Shown here: piece by piece, positions 36,835 through 47,079 of the stretch
How the letters are laid out: every line of letters begins with the position of its first letter
How positions within the stretch are numbered: the first letter of the stretch is position 1
NCBI RefSeq assembly: GCF_907164915.1
Contig: NC_061862.1
Coordinates: forward strand, 119,501,877 to 119,565,876
Direction: 5' to 3'
Source: Impatiens glandulifera
Lineage: Eukaryota > Streptophyta > Magnoliopsida > Ericales > Balsaminaceae
Length of the DNA: 64,000 nucleotides
Notes under the pieces: model-generated
Told to the model about the DNA's origin: nothing
Seen by the model: only the letters and a program-made list of their open reading frames with translations
Databases searched by the model: none
Program-made: the position numbers and the translations under genes

Positions 36835-37725
36835 ATTAGACGTATTTCAGTTAGACGACCTCGTCTAATGAAATCAAACATCCTCATCTAAGAGCAAAAT
36901 CCATTAGACAGCCTGGTCTTATGGGATTAGACTTATGTCTAATTACAATCACTTCAGACTAATCTGAAGGAGTTAGACTACACGTCTAACTTTCACTAAT
37001 TAGACTTCACGTCTAATCATTGACTAACCATTAGACTGCACGTCTAACTCCATTGAGTTAGACTGCACGTCTAATTCCGGTTCTACTTTTCAGACTAATC
37101 TGAAGGAGTTAGATTTACGTCTAACTTTCACCAATTCCGGTTCTACTTCAGACTTGTCTAAAGGAGTTAGACTTACGTCTAACTTGCACAATACATTACA
37201 CTGCACGTCTAATTGTTAAAAAAAATTAGACTGCACGTCTAATTCCAGTTCTACTTCAGACTTGTCTGAAGGAGTTAGACTTACGTCTAACTTTCACAAT
37301 ACATTAGACTGCACATCTAACTCCTCTGGGTTAGACTGTACGTCTAATTCCGTATACATTAGACTGCATGTCTAACTCCGCTAAGTTAGACTGCATGTGT
37401 AATTCCGTATACATTAGACTGCACGTCTAACTCCACTGAGTTAAACTGCACGTCTAACTTCACTGAGTTAGACTGCACGTCTAATTCTGTATACATTAGA
37501 CTACACGTCTAATTTCGAGATCTATTAGATTGCACGTCTAATTCCGAGATTTATTAGACTGCACGTCTTATTCCGAGATCTATTAGACTGCACGTTTAAT
37601 TCCGAGATCTATTAGATTGCACGTCTAACTCCACGAGTTAGACTGCACATCTAATTCCGGAGTCTATTAGACTGCACGTCTAACTCCACGAGTTAGACTG
37701 CACGTCTAATTTTGTGCATCTAATG
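36835..37725. repeat. Palindrome array TTAGAC-N5-GTCTAA in the B1 5' LTR
   Basis: This is the same class of array as 10526-11440, with runs of ttagactgcacgtctaa alternating with ttccgagatctattagac units near the right end. Confidence 0.95.
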
Positions 37726-37872
37726 CAAAATCGATTTAATGAGCCTCATTAGAGCAAAGTCTCATGAAATATGATTTCGATACACCTGCATCAAAGCGCA
37801 TAAATCATTTCATCATCAAAATCCCAATAGTCAAACTATTTCAACACTTAGTCAAAATAATTTGACCCAACA

Positions 37873-37877
37873 GTTTT
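37873..37877. other. Target-site copy of B1, right (gtttt)
   Basis: This matches 26940-26944. Confidence 0.93.
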
Positions 37878-37985
37878 GTTCAAACCTCATCATCAAAATA
37901 TGCATTCCATGTTCATTTAAGTTAATTAATTTTTTATTTCATAATTAATTAGTTTTCTCTTTTCTTTATTTAATTGAATTTAACA
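37878..37985 (-). mobile_element. Family C 3' LTR, first ~108 bp of the element strand
   Basis: The stretch ends ...atttaaca at 37985, next to a purine tract on the element strand. The remainder of this LTR continues at 26939 leftward, beyond the B1 insertion. It resembles the start of LTR D (ttttctttattt...ttta block and a gatgatg motif). Confidence 0.75.
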
Positions 37986-38000
37986 ACTCCCCCCTCTTGA
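37986..38000 (-). other. Polypurine tract of element C
   Basis: actcccccctcttga is TCAAGAGGGGGGAGT on the element strand, abutting the LTR end and lying about 110 bp behind the ORF3 stop. Confidence 0.85.
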
Positions 38001-38110
38001 TGATGTTTAAACTCAATTAAATCAAGTTAAAAAGGAAAATCAATTTAGATCATAAACTGAATCATTATCCAATGTATTATTATCAAAAGTAAGATACATA
38101 AGATGATAAA

Positions 38111-39900
38111 TTAAGATCCTTCCATTTTAACTCTTGGATTTACATCTTTAAGGTTGTTTTCACCAAACATAAGATGTTCCAATCTGCCTCCTCTTCGATT
38201 ACCACTGGCTCTAATGCCTCCACAACAATTTCCACGACCACCTATATTAGTTTGGCAGCTACCTCGGCCACCTTGAGCATACTTTCTTTTGGAGCAAGTG
38301 CCACGAGCACTTGATACCCCTCTATTGCTACCTTCCCCCTTTTTAACATTATCAGGGTGGGAATCAATAAAGGATCTGGATTTGGTAGTACCAGTCATAG
38401 CATCTTCTTTGCCCTGAAAAAGCCTAGTGACCATTTCTACTTCTTCGAAGTGTTTGGCTTCAACACTGCTCAAAGATTTGGCGACCTCTCACAGTTGAAG
38501 ATTGTGAAATTTAAATGAAGTCCTTGTCTCATTGTGAATCTCAAGAGTAAAGGACTTAGTCTGGTCATGAATATCATAGTTTTCTCTGTGCATATTCTCC
38601 TGTATCCTCCTATACTGAGTGTGGAGGAGCTTTACTTCATAAGTGTTCTACTGCAGGTTCTTGTCGGTACCCTTCAGAGCAGCAGTTAAGGCAGCAATAA
38701 CTTCATTGTTTGCTGCAGATCTCCTTTCAATGTTGGCAGCCTGAAAGACATATCTTGTACATTTTACTGCATAAGAACCAAAGCATCCAGAAGGATCTTT
38801 TCTAAGTTCACTGGTCTAGGAGAAGCTTCATTAGTAGTAAAGTGGGCAAATGAATCAATTTAAGAACCAGTAGGAATAGAGCGAAGAGGATTGGCATGAA
38901 AGCTTACCTGTATCGAATGTTCTAGTTCTTTATCATGGGTAGATGCCCGAGGAGTATTAATCATTGTCGTAGAGTCGCTTCCAGTCTCTTTAATTTCACC
39001 ACAAAATCCTTGACATATCTTGAAAATTCTTCAAAGCGAAGGATATTATCAGGAAGTGAGGAGGACTTGGATTAGGAAGGACACTTGTATGTTGGTGAAG
39101 AGGGTAGCCTTTCTTCATACACCTTCTCTTTAGATGAAGAAGAAGACTCAACAACTTTGACCTTAGATGCCCTTTGGGAACGAACACGTCCCTCTCGTTT
39201 GGACGACTTAGAGAGTTTCCCCTCAGCAAATGAGATCTACTTTGGTTCGGAGGAGGGGGGAATTTGGAAGTCCCCTCTTAGATAGACAGAGGTGTATTCT
39301 CTAACACAAGAGAAATAGCCTCGTCAACAACGGGGGTGGGCTGTTGAACTTCAGACGGAAGAGGCGTCTGATCAACAAAATGAGAGGCAAAGAATCACCT
39401 TTCCTCAACGAACAATTCTTTTTTCTCGATGAAATAAAGATTCACTTGCTTTTCATCCACTAAGAGCATGTGCTTAGCTTTGAAGATCTATCGAGGCTCG
39501 CTTTGAAGAGAATGCATGTCATCAATTTATATCACTTACTCATTGTTGTCTAGGAAGTTGAGCTCTGCACACGATGGCTTGTTCGAAAGAGCAAATGATC
39601 TTTATGACTCGGTGCCATGAACGTATCGGAGGGTAGTGGAGCAATAAGACTCAATGAGCGAACTAAGGCGGTTAAGGATCTTCACCCCTGGTTAAGGAGC
39701 AATAAGTTTTCTTTTCTTTGATAGAATAGAGGATAAAGTGCGCGCCCTTTCGTATTTTCCACGACGAGCTCTTTTCACTTAAGAGCCTCGTTGACATCTT
39801 TCGTCTTAGTCAAGGAGAGGATTGATTTCTCCATTTTCAAAAGTTCCCTCCATTCTTACGACATGTTCTTACTAGTGATAATTTCAGCATATTGAGAGTG
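38111..39900 (-). pseudogene. ORF3 of element C (coiled coil and Arg/Gly tail), broken
   Basis: Read leftward from 39900, the remnant begins with a degenerate charged linker: a KSSKREGRVR-like segment near 39200 and a run of Ser and Lys near 39130. A helical segment follows (about 38700-38480) with LKGTDKNLQ, then NTYEVKLLHTQYRR. It aligns with the B3 coiled coil (LDKTLKKNTYETHVSN) but has two stops. The last frame, 38473-38111, holds LFQGKEDA, then GGRGSC, GGRGNC and NRRGGR motifs and ends in NPRVKMEGS. B3 ORF3 ends TDPRVKSEEQ, so the tail is shared. Arg/Gly tails of this type usually bind RNA or DNA; that role is an inference. A2 interrupts the gene at 39906. Confidence 0.72.
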
Positions 39901-39905
39901 GAGCC
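39901..39905. other. Target-site copy of A2, left (gagcc)
   Basis: gagcc directly precedes the LTR end tgttaggatcgg. The partner copy would lie beyond the window because A1 is inserted in A2. Confidence 0.5.
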
Positions 39906-41170
39906 TGTTAGGATCGGGATCGCCAATAGAGGACCGGGGTCCGGCTAAAAGAAACCTCTTACACACACACAACGGTTGGCGCTAATCCGGTTAGGAATTA
40001 TCACCGGTCTTAACACCACAAAGACTGTCACAAACTCTTGAACCGAGTTCAAGGGAGGAAATATTTGTTTCATCCTAAAGCAACACGCACAGATCAGATA
40101 AAAATACTAATGGAGAAGGTTTGGTTAGAATAAGGGCAAACCGGTTCGGTTAGTTAAATGACCGGAAATAAGTAAATAACTCAAGACAAAGGTTTTATAG
40201 ATGTTCAGAGATGAAACACCTACGTCACCCCTTCTTCTCAAATAACGAGAAGGATATTCACTAAGGAATATTCAACCACACAATACAACACACGATCAAG
40301 TATTATTTACTACTCGATATTCACTTTACAACACTCACACAGTATTATAATACACTTTTTACAAATATGTAAATACCCAGAACTTAATAGTTTTTTTTTA
40401 TCACTCAATAGCTTTGTAAATTTCTCAAGGTATGTTCTCAAGAGTGAAAGGATCACGCAAGGAGCCAGAGTCTAGAGTGAAAAAAAGAACCAAGAGTTGT
40501 TTCTTCATCTCTTTAACATCCTTTTATAGTAGAAGTATGACAACGGTCATATCTCTCTCTCTAAGATAGTTGGTCAAAAATGATCAGCAATGCATTTAAT
40601 GCGGTGGAAGCTTCCCAAGGTATGATGTTGTGCCGACTCAAATTAGGTAACTTGTACGTTTTTGTATTTGTACATTTGCAACTCTTCATTTGATGGTCGC
40701 ATACTTCTTGGAGGTTTGTTCTGGATTTATACCAAATTCGGTAATTGTTCATCTGACAACTGCCTGTAGTCTAATCAGCAGACTTGTTTCAGAAGACAAG
40801 TGACGCAGTCTAAACCTTTGACGACCTTCCTCTGCACATTCCCATGGAATATATGTTTATATCAACACGTCAACTGCCAATATATCCATATCTTTGATCT
40901 TGTTTTGATTTAAACTGTTCGATGAAAATGTATGTTGCCTTAGGATTTGATCTGACCGAACACATATAGGTTCATAACTTGACCGGTCCTGAAGTTTATC
41001 CGTGTCGGACTTCCGAGAAGATAAATAAGAAGTTTTGGTTTGTGTTGTTTTTAGGAGAATAGTTTTGACCAGTCAGGTTAATAGTATGTACCTGCACATA
41101 GAATTGAATTGAACTAAGTTATTTTAGATAGTTAATTATTTATTAATTAACAATCTAATTTTTCTAAAAA
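39906..41170 (-). mobile_element. A2 3' LTR, 1265 bp
   Basis: The left end is tgttaggatcgg. The right end at 41170 (...tttctaaaaa) is degenerate from taaca and is set by the adjoining PPT. It contains the common LTR block cctacgtcaccccttcttct (about 40220-40239) and a TATA box (40521-40528). It aligns with the A1 LTR through the gtgcaggtac and ttaggaatta blocks. Confidence 0.88.
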
Positions 41171-41330
41171 TTTCTCCCTTTTTGATTATTTAAGTTAAAT
41201 ATTCAAAACTCTGTAATCGTTGGTCGGTTTTAAAGAACTTATAGTTTTGTTTTGGCCGGTTGAAAAATATTTGATTTGACCAAAAATTTTTTATGAAAAT
41301 TTTTGTATATGTAACAATTTCTCCCTTTTT
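41171..41330 (-). other. Two polypurine tracts, 146 bp apart, at the A2 3' LTR
   Basis: tttctccctttttga occurs at 41171 and again at about 41318. The inner one is preceded by gtaaca on the plus strand, imitating an LTR end (TGTTAC on the element strand). A1 shows the same arrangement (63168-63315). Confidence 0.8.
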
Positions 41331-41421
41331 GATATTTTTATTTAAAAGTATCAAAACCAGTAAGTTGAGACTGAAACCGAAGATTTTCAAAATATCATAA
41401 TTGCCCAAAATATTCATAGTC

Positions 41422-41424
<3 letters not shown>

Positions 41425-41457
<33 letters not shown>
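41425..41457. repeat. (TA)n microsatellite
   Basis: This is an uninterrupted run of alternating T and A of about 33 bp between the A2 PPT region and ORF3b. Confidence 0.95.
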
Positions 41458-41462
<5 letters not shown>

Positions 41463-41559
41463 AAACCGAATAATATAGATTTTCAAAAATATCATAAGTT
41501 TCTAGTTATAATATAAATATAATTAAAAAAAAGAACTTAAAGTTTGAGAATTCATTGGC

Positions 41560-44500
41560 TCTCTTTATCCGGTTGGTTGATCGTGTCGGTGAACCAGTTG
41601 TATACGAAACCCGATCCCGGAGTAGTAGGATCTCAGAAACTGCTAGCTAGTTGACCTGAGAGTCCAGCCGACTGTTGGGGTCTTATCGGTCGAGAAGGAG
41701 CTTGAAAAGATGGAGTTCTCTGACTCTACATAAAGTTTTCAATCGAATCTTCTCTAGTTCTTTGATCTGACCGGGCACCTGAGCGAACAGATTGAAGTGG
41801 AACTTCCGAAATCAGTGTGGTTGAAACAATAAGTCGACTTTCTTGGATACAGAGGTGTGGCATCTTCCTCTTCTTCTTCAGCAATTGGATTATTTGAACT
41901 ACCGACTAGATTCCTAGCCGTCTGAATATTTGTCTGTTCAGCACGAGCTAAAACCGTTGCTACTTGTTCTCTTTTTTTTGTTCGCTTGAGCTATTGTCTT
42001 TTTGGCAATTGGAGTGGGTGTCTTTATTCTTTCTTCATTTGTCACTGCTAAAATTTGTTGTTGTTGAATGTTTCCAGCCGCATCAGCGTTTTCTTGTTCA
42101 GCCACTATAGGATTATCTTCTTCTACTTGAATTCTCTGGGCTAACTCTACATCAGTAATTTCAGTTTCCTTGGCTAGCCGTGCCCTTTCTTCTTCGTCGG
42201 CCTGAATCTGCCTGGTCGTTATCTCATCTTTTCGTATTTACTCTTCATTGTCACCACCTTTGATTCTTTCCAACTCATCTATTTGTACCGACATTGCTTG
42301 CACCATTTTTAATGTTTGAGAAGCGACCTTTTTAATATTTTCAATTTTAGAATTTGTCGATGAAGCCCTAGCTTCTAGGGATGCCTGCCACAAGGCCATG
42401 GAATCTTGAACCATTTTCTAAATGAACGCCTTCATTTCATCCGAAAAAGGAACAACAACTTAATTTTGTACCGGAGGCGTAGAGTGAACCGATAGAGATA
42501 GATTTGTGTCGGTCTGTCTTGAAGGATTGTTCTCTATAGATTTAATTATGTTAGGAGACTTACCCAAGGAAGACTTGCCCTTGGAAGATATGTGAGTTGT
42601 ATCCTTGCCTTGTACTTTTTCGGTAGATAGAGAAGTCGTTGTACCATCTTCTTTTTCTAGAGACGTAGAGGGAGATTCTGGTTGAATCTTTTTATTTTGA
42701 TCCCTGCTGGTCTGGATGATTGACCGACCTCGAAAGTTGTCTGTTCAGGGTGTCTCCCATTTCGGTATGCCTCTTCAACCGTATTAAGGTTAAGCATTTT
42801 AGCATCTTTCTCGGTTTCTTCTTCCATTTTCTTGATAACGGCTTGATGTTTCTCTTCAACCGTTTTCAGTGTTTCCATCACACTCTTATTTACCCCGGCA
42901 ATTCCATCTTTAGGTATATATTATTGATGGACGTTGTCCATTGTCGAGGATAGCACCTTCAGTTTCGCGTTGGTTTCAACCAACTTTACCCTTGGCATGG
43001 CTATCGGTATGGACAATGTCTTGGAGAGATTAATGACTGTTTCTTCCAAAGTCACTAGATTCGACCACTTTTCATTCTCGGAATAATTCGCGAGCATATC
43101 GTTGAACAATACTTCAGTCCTTAGTTTCCCCCATTCATAGAAGGAATTGATAGCTCATAATTTCATTCCTCAACCAACTTGAGGACACCATCCACAATTT
43201 CATCAGCCCTATCATCGGCCATTTGAGAGTCCGGAATTTCGGAATCCGGATTTGTTGTATTGTTAACCGTCTCCTCATGATTCGGATTTTGATCAGATCC
43301 AGTTGAGAAAATTTCTTTAACAACTGGACCGGTTGGACCTTCCCCGGTATGGGCACTCTCATGCACCAGAGAATGTTCACCCAAAATTTCTTCTTCATGT
43401 TCGGCTGTCTCATCGGCCTGTTTAGTAGCACCTGTCCGGTCAGTTTCGGCAATCTGACCGATTTCAATAACTTTACTTGTTACCTTGGTTTCAGCAAGCC
43501 AATTGACATCTTTCACAACGTCAAGAATAACATCTGAAATCCTCTATTCAGCCTCTAAATTCGCAGGCCCAACAGGTTGAATATAAGAATTTCTAGGTAC
43601 AGAGGTAGTAGCTAGAATAGGGTTACTTACCTCATGGATAGAAGCTTCTTTAGATTTGGATCGGCCAGTTACGCTGGCCGAAGACTCGGCACGAGTAAGA
43701 GGAATTTCTAGATTTGGAACAGATTCGGCGTGAATCTGATCCTCAACTAGAGTGGAGACAGGAATAACTTTGTGGTTAACCGATCTGGGACATGTAGGAA
43801 TATATGTTTTCTCGCTGTTGGTTGTCTCACTGGTCGTTTTCTTAGTTACCGACTTCTTCCCTTCTTAGTTGTTTCCTTGGTTTCTTTCACCTTTGGCTTC
43901 TGAGCCTTCGATTCTTTCTCTTTCGGATCCTTTTCTCTTGGTACTTTAGTCTTCCCGGCTTTAGCCAAGCTTTTCCCAATACTTACAGAATTTAAAATTT
44001 TGTTCTTAGGAAGAGTAGTACCTAGACTGGTTGGAATCTGAAGATGGAGCAGAATCTTGCCGATATGCATCGCATACCCTAGAGACCGGTACTTTTTCCC
44101 AGTCACCATTTCACACAAAATTTGAAACAGGGCAACAAACAAGTTTATTTTATCACCGCGGATGATTCTGGCCATCATATCGAATTTAGACCGAGTAAGG
44201 TTTTCCAAGTTACCTCATTTTCACTGAAGAGATTTGGAGACGATGTCACAAAGCAACCGATATTCGAACTTTAAAGAACTTTTCATGTATGTGAACACCA
44301 CCTATTTATCAGAGTTGGATATTATCATCTGAATCTCCAAAGCTGCCTCCTTTGATAATTCGGTTGCAAAATCTCGCCCCTCTATCGGAAGGCGAAGAGC
44401 CTCTACGAAAACTTCCTCCGATAACTGAAAATTTTTACTTCCCACTATCGTATGGATAATTTTCTTCCTGAGTGTTGCTTTCTCAAAGAACACTTTAACC

Positions 44501-44658
44501 TCCTCTTGATACATGAAGAATTGGCCTCCAAGGAAGAACTCCAGCCCCGAGTTATTGACCGAATCCATCATCCTTTGAACTTCCTCCGTTCCATTATTTT
44601 GGACCTCCTCGAAATCAACCTGAACGATATGGACAAAAAGTGCACTATCACGTCTCAT
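41560..44658 (-). pseudogene. ORF3b of A2, ~1000 codons with breaks
   Basis: The start at 44658 (MRRDSALFVHIVQVDF) is chosen because A1 ORF3b opens MGRDSALFVHIVQIDF after an equivalent TATA spacing. The N-terminal domain (44658 to about 44050) has VKVFFEKATL, IIHTIVGSKNFQLSEEVFVEAL and LPIEGRDF, then a LARIIRG-like and GYAMHIGKILLHL block. A Lys/Pro/Glu-rich linker follows (KEKESKAQKPKVKETKETTK, about 43900), then acidic linkers (43516-43163) and a region with LETVEEKHQAV-like helices (42881-42657). A coiled coil lies at about 42420-41990 (LERIKGGDNEE, ARLAKETEITDVELAQRI). Stops and frameshifts separate the pieces. It has no Arg/Gly tail. The domain order matches A1 and partly B3. The product is unknown; it may be a coiled-coil nucleic-acid partner of Gag. 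Confidence 0.72.
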
Positions 44659-44762
44659 AGTAGAAGTTCGGAAAAGCTTAGAAGAATTGAGAGATAAAAT
44701 GTAAGAGAAAAAGAGATTTCTAGAGAGATAAAGCATTGTGAATAAGATATTATGTAAAGTCT

Positions 44763-44773
44763 CTTTATATATA
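44763..44773 (-). promoter_or_regulatory. TATA box of A2 ORF3b, with E2F-like site upstream
   Basis: The element strand reads catatatataaagag about 107 bp before the ORF3b ATG, with a CT-rich leader in between. Upstream at 44823-44830 is TTGGCGCC (ggcgccaa on plus), an E2F-type sequence, inside a block (ttttggagggaaa) conserved in A1 near 60345-60368. Confidence 0.65.
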
Positions 44774-45262
44774 TGATGGATGTGGAGGTTATGTCACCGA
44801 ACCGTCACACCCTTTCAGAAAAGGCGCCAACTTTCCCTCCAAAAGTTACTGCGGTAACTTGTTGGCAGTAAAAACACGCAGTAAAAGTGAGTGGTAAAAT
44901 ATAAGCGGTAAAGTTATTTGGGGGTAAATTTTAGGCGGTAAATTGAAATTAACCGAATTAAAGTGGTGCACATTCATTTAAGTTAAGTAGTTTATTTTAA
45001 GAATGTAAACATAGTCCGGTCAGATATAACAATCGTTCGTACATCAATAACTGGATAAATTAAAATCTTAAGACCTAAATTCTATTATCTGGATCCAACT
45101 TTCCACTGATTCGTCAGTCAGAATGTTGGCCGGACTAACCGGGGTTCCCGGTCCAAGGTTTGGAATGATAGAGTGAAGAAATCAGCTAATCGGAAGCGCA
45201 TAGCCGATCCTTCTTCTAGAGGGTTGGATCAGCTTCTTTAAGTTGTTGAAGATGAGTCAAGC

Positions 45263-45765
45263 CTAGTTGATGGGCGTGTTGCAGGGTATTGAAATCATCA
45301 TTTCATAAACATACCGAGTGTAAAACTGATTCGGCGTATGTCCCAAAATGGAACGTTGAATGATGTCGTTGAAGATTTGGAAATAAGGGGCAATGATGGA
45401 TTTGAAACCGTGACAATCGACCGGATTGGAAGTGTTAGAGAATATGTATGAAAACTCCTCATGTACCAATATGAGAGGAGAAGGAAAATCCGAAAAACCT
45501 TCGGATGGCAAGTCGAAGAATTCAGCAAATGATTCTTCAGAGATCAGGAAGAATATATCTCGTATAAAAATGATAATTCTTCCATCATCCATTACAGCGG
45601 CTTAGTTGAAAAATTCGTTTACATCCGAATCCAGAATGGAGTCGGATCCTTCCAAGAATTTCCGCAGACCGGAGTCGACAAGAGGAACAAAACAGATTTC
45701 TCTTGTTCTAGTGGATAAAACAGAATTGAAATCGATGATAGGGATGTTCGAAGGTTTGAGTTCAT
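45263..45765 (-). pseudogene. ORF3a of A2, broken
   Basis: The start at 45765 (MNSNL..) is followed, with frameshifts and a stop near 45600, by PLVDSGLRKFLEGSDSIL, then the open frame 45592-45263. That frame has FAEFFDLPSEGFSDFPS, YFQIFNDIIQRSILG and a final SIPCNTPIN. A1 ORF3a has DSLVDTGLRGFLEAFEPIL, IAEIFNLPTEGFSDF, HEIVNRSILCQ and SPTPINWDS at the same places. It is a short paralogue of the N-terminal domain of ORF3b, without linker or coiled coil. The next gene in the same direction is ORF3b, about 500 bp on. The function is unknown. Confidence 0.72.
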
Positions 45766-45821
45766 CTTGAGAATTTTGAGAGAAAAGAGTTTTAGTCTAA
45801 AGAGAGACCAAAGATGTTGTG

Positions 45822-45828
45822 ATTTATA
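45822..45828 (-). promoter_or_regulatory. TATA-like box of A2 ORF3a
   Basis: The element strand reads cacaaatataaatcac about 60 bp before the ATG. The A1 LTR begins only 18 bp upstream (45846), so any upstream promoter elements are separated from this gene by the insertion. Confidence 0.5.
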
Positions 45829-45845
45829 TTTGTGATGAAATGTTA

Positions 45846-47026
45846 TGTTAGATAAAATTGACTGGTTAATAAGAACTTAACAAAACAAACTTATTGTGCA
45901 GGAACGGTCAAGAATCACAACCGGCCAAGTAATCAAACCGGCTAGAAGAAGCAATATCTAAAACTTGAATCCATCCGGTTGAACTGAACAACTTGTTAAC
46001 ATGATGTTGGAATGAAGTATTCAATCCAAATCCAAAGAACAAATCCAACGAGAAGACTATTTAGAGAAAGAAGTCAAGGATATCAAATTGAGAATAGTGT
46101 ACAAATTTGTGCAAATAAACACTTTGGGTATAAGCAGAAGATGACATCAAAGTCGCAGACTGTACTATTGCCATATTGGTACAAGTCTGATGATATGCTG
46201 CAGGCTGCAGAAGAATGCCTGAAGAAACAGTTACCATTTTGGTACATGTAAAATGAGCAATTTCCCAGGTGCAGGCAACTGTAAAACCGACAGTTGCCAT
46301 AATCATGTAAAGACAAATCAAGCCGGTCTGCTCCATGTTTTGGAAGTCTAAACCGCATTTAATGATATGTTGAGCCTCTGCTCAACCAATCAGATTCAAG
46401 GATTACCCTGAAGGTATCCGTTGAAGAAATGTGACCGTTGGCACATTTCACCTATAAAAGGAGAAGCTGATAAAACAAGATGTGCTAAGAGAATACAAGA
46501 ACAAGTTACAAAGTGATAAGAAGTCTTTATCTCTCTAAAAGATTCAAAGCTTGTGTGTGTATTTGTGAAGTGTATTAAAATTTCTGTGAGAATTGTAAGA
46601 GTGATTATCGAGCAGTAAATAAGACTTGATTGTGTATTATGTTTGTGTATTCCTTAGTGAATATCCTTCTCGTTGTTTGAGAAGAAGGGGTGACGTATGA
46701 GTTTTATCTCCGAACATCCATAAAAACCTGTCTCATACTTTATTGCCTGTCGGTTCTATATCCTAACCGACTCAAACCATTCTAACCTACCGACTAATCT
46801 TTAAACCGATATTCTCAAATCCCATCTCTATCCATCCGTGTATGTGTTGCTTCAATCTGAAACAAACCACTTCCGCACTTGAATTCGGTTCAAGGGTTTG
46901 TGACAACTTGTTTAGTATTGAAACTAGGTGTTAATTCTTAACCGGATTTGCGCCAACCGTTGAGTGTTGTTAGAGACTATCCTTTAGTCGGACCCCGGTC
47001 CGCCATCATCGATCTAGATCCTAACA
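45846..47026 (+). mobile_element. A1 5' LTR, 1181 bp
   Basis: The ends are tgttagataaaattgac and gatctagatcctaaca. A TATA box cctataaaag lies at 46453-46460, followed by a CT-rich leader. The shared LTR block gagaagaaggggtgacgta (about 46680) lies in reverse-complement sense to the minus LTRs. The 3' LTR (63316 on) matches closely over the readable part. Confidence 0.95.
46453..46460 (+). promoter_or_regulatory. TATA box of the A1 5' LTR
   Basis: tataaaag lies in the context atttcacctataaaaggag, conserved in every family A LTR in the window. Confidence 0.78.
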
Positions 47027-47028
47027 GT

Positions 47029-47040
47029 TGTTATCTGAGC
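47029..47040 (+). other. Degenerate primer-binding site of A1
   Basis: tgttatctgagc lies 2 nt behind the LTR and differs at two positions from TGGTATCAGAGC. Priming by initiator tRNA-Met would be weakened. Confidence 0.8.
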
Positions 47041-47079
47041 AGTCACTTTCAATACTCAAGAAACACGGAGCAAGCAAGC

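Larger units (their letters stand above)
26945..37872 (-). mobile_element. Complete copia element B1 with two LTRs and target copies
   Basis: In element order the parts are the 5' LTR (37872-33685, with a nested solo LTR A), PBS, gag-protease-integrase, RT-RNase H, ORF3 promoter, ORF3, PPT and 3' LTR (28050-26945). Both ends are flanked by gtttt. It inserted into the 3' LTR of element C. Without the nested LTR it is about 8.65 kb. A TGGTATCAGAGC primer site, LTRs near 1.9 kb and an ORF after pol fit the SIRE lineage of Ty1/copia; that placement is an inference. It is defective through stops, a gag deletion and a changed YVDD box. Confidence 0.95.
33685..37872 (-). mobile_element. B1 5' LTR (1909 bp plus nested solo LTR A)
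   Basis: The ends are tgatagg (33685) and ttgacccaaca (37872). It is interrupted at 34399-36682 by a solo LTR of family A with target copies. Unlike the 3' LTR, it keeps the full palindrome array. As the 5' LTR it would have driven gag-pol transcription leftward. Confidence 0.95.
39906..45845 (-). mobile_element. Copia element A2, 3' part (ORF3a, ORF3b, 3' LTR)
   Basis: In element order (leftward) the parts are the ORF3a promoter and gene, ORF3b promoter and gene, two PPT copies and the 3' LTR. Gag and pol are not in the window, because A1 inserted at 45846 and the rest of A2 would lie beyond 64000. The LTR matches family A. Confidence 0.9.

Noticed and set aside
38111..39900. Host gene for a glycine-rich RNA-binding protein
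   Set aside because: It lacks an RRM, matches the B3 ORF3 tail and coiled coil, and sits directly before a PPT and LTR, so it is element-derived.
46948..47079. N-terminal extension of A1 gag into the LTR and primer site
   Set aside because: The extra 44 codons cover the LTR end and PBS and have no gag similarity; ATG 47080 is the plausible start.
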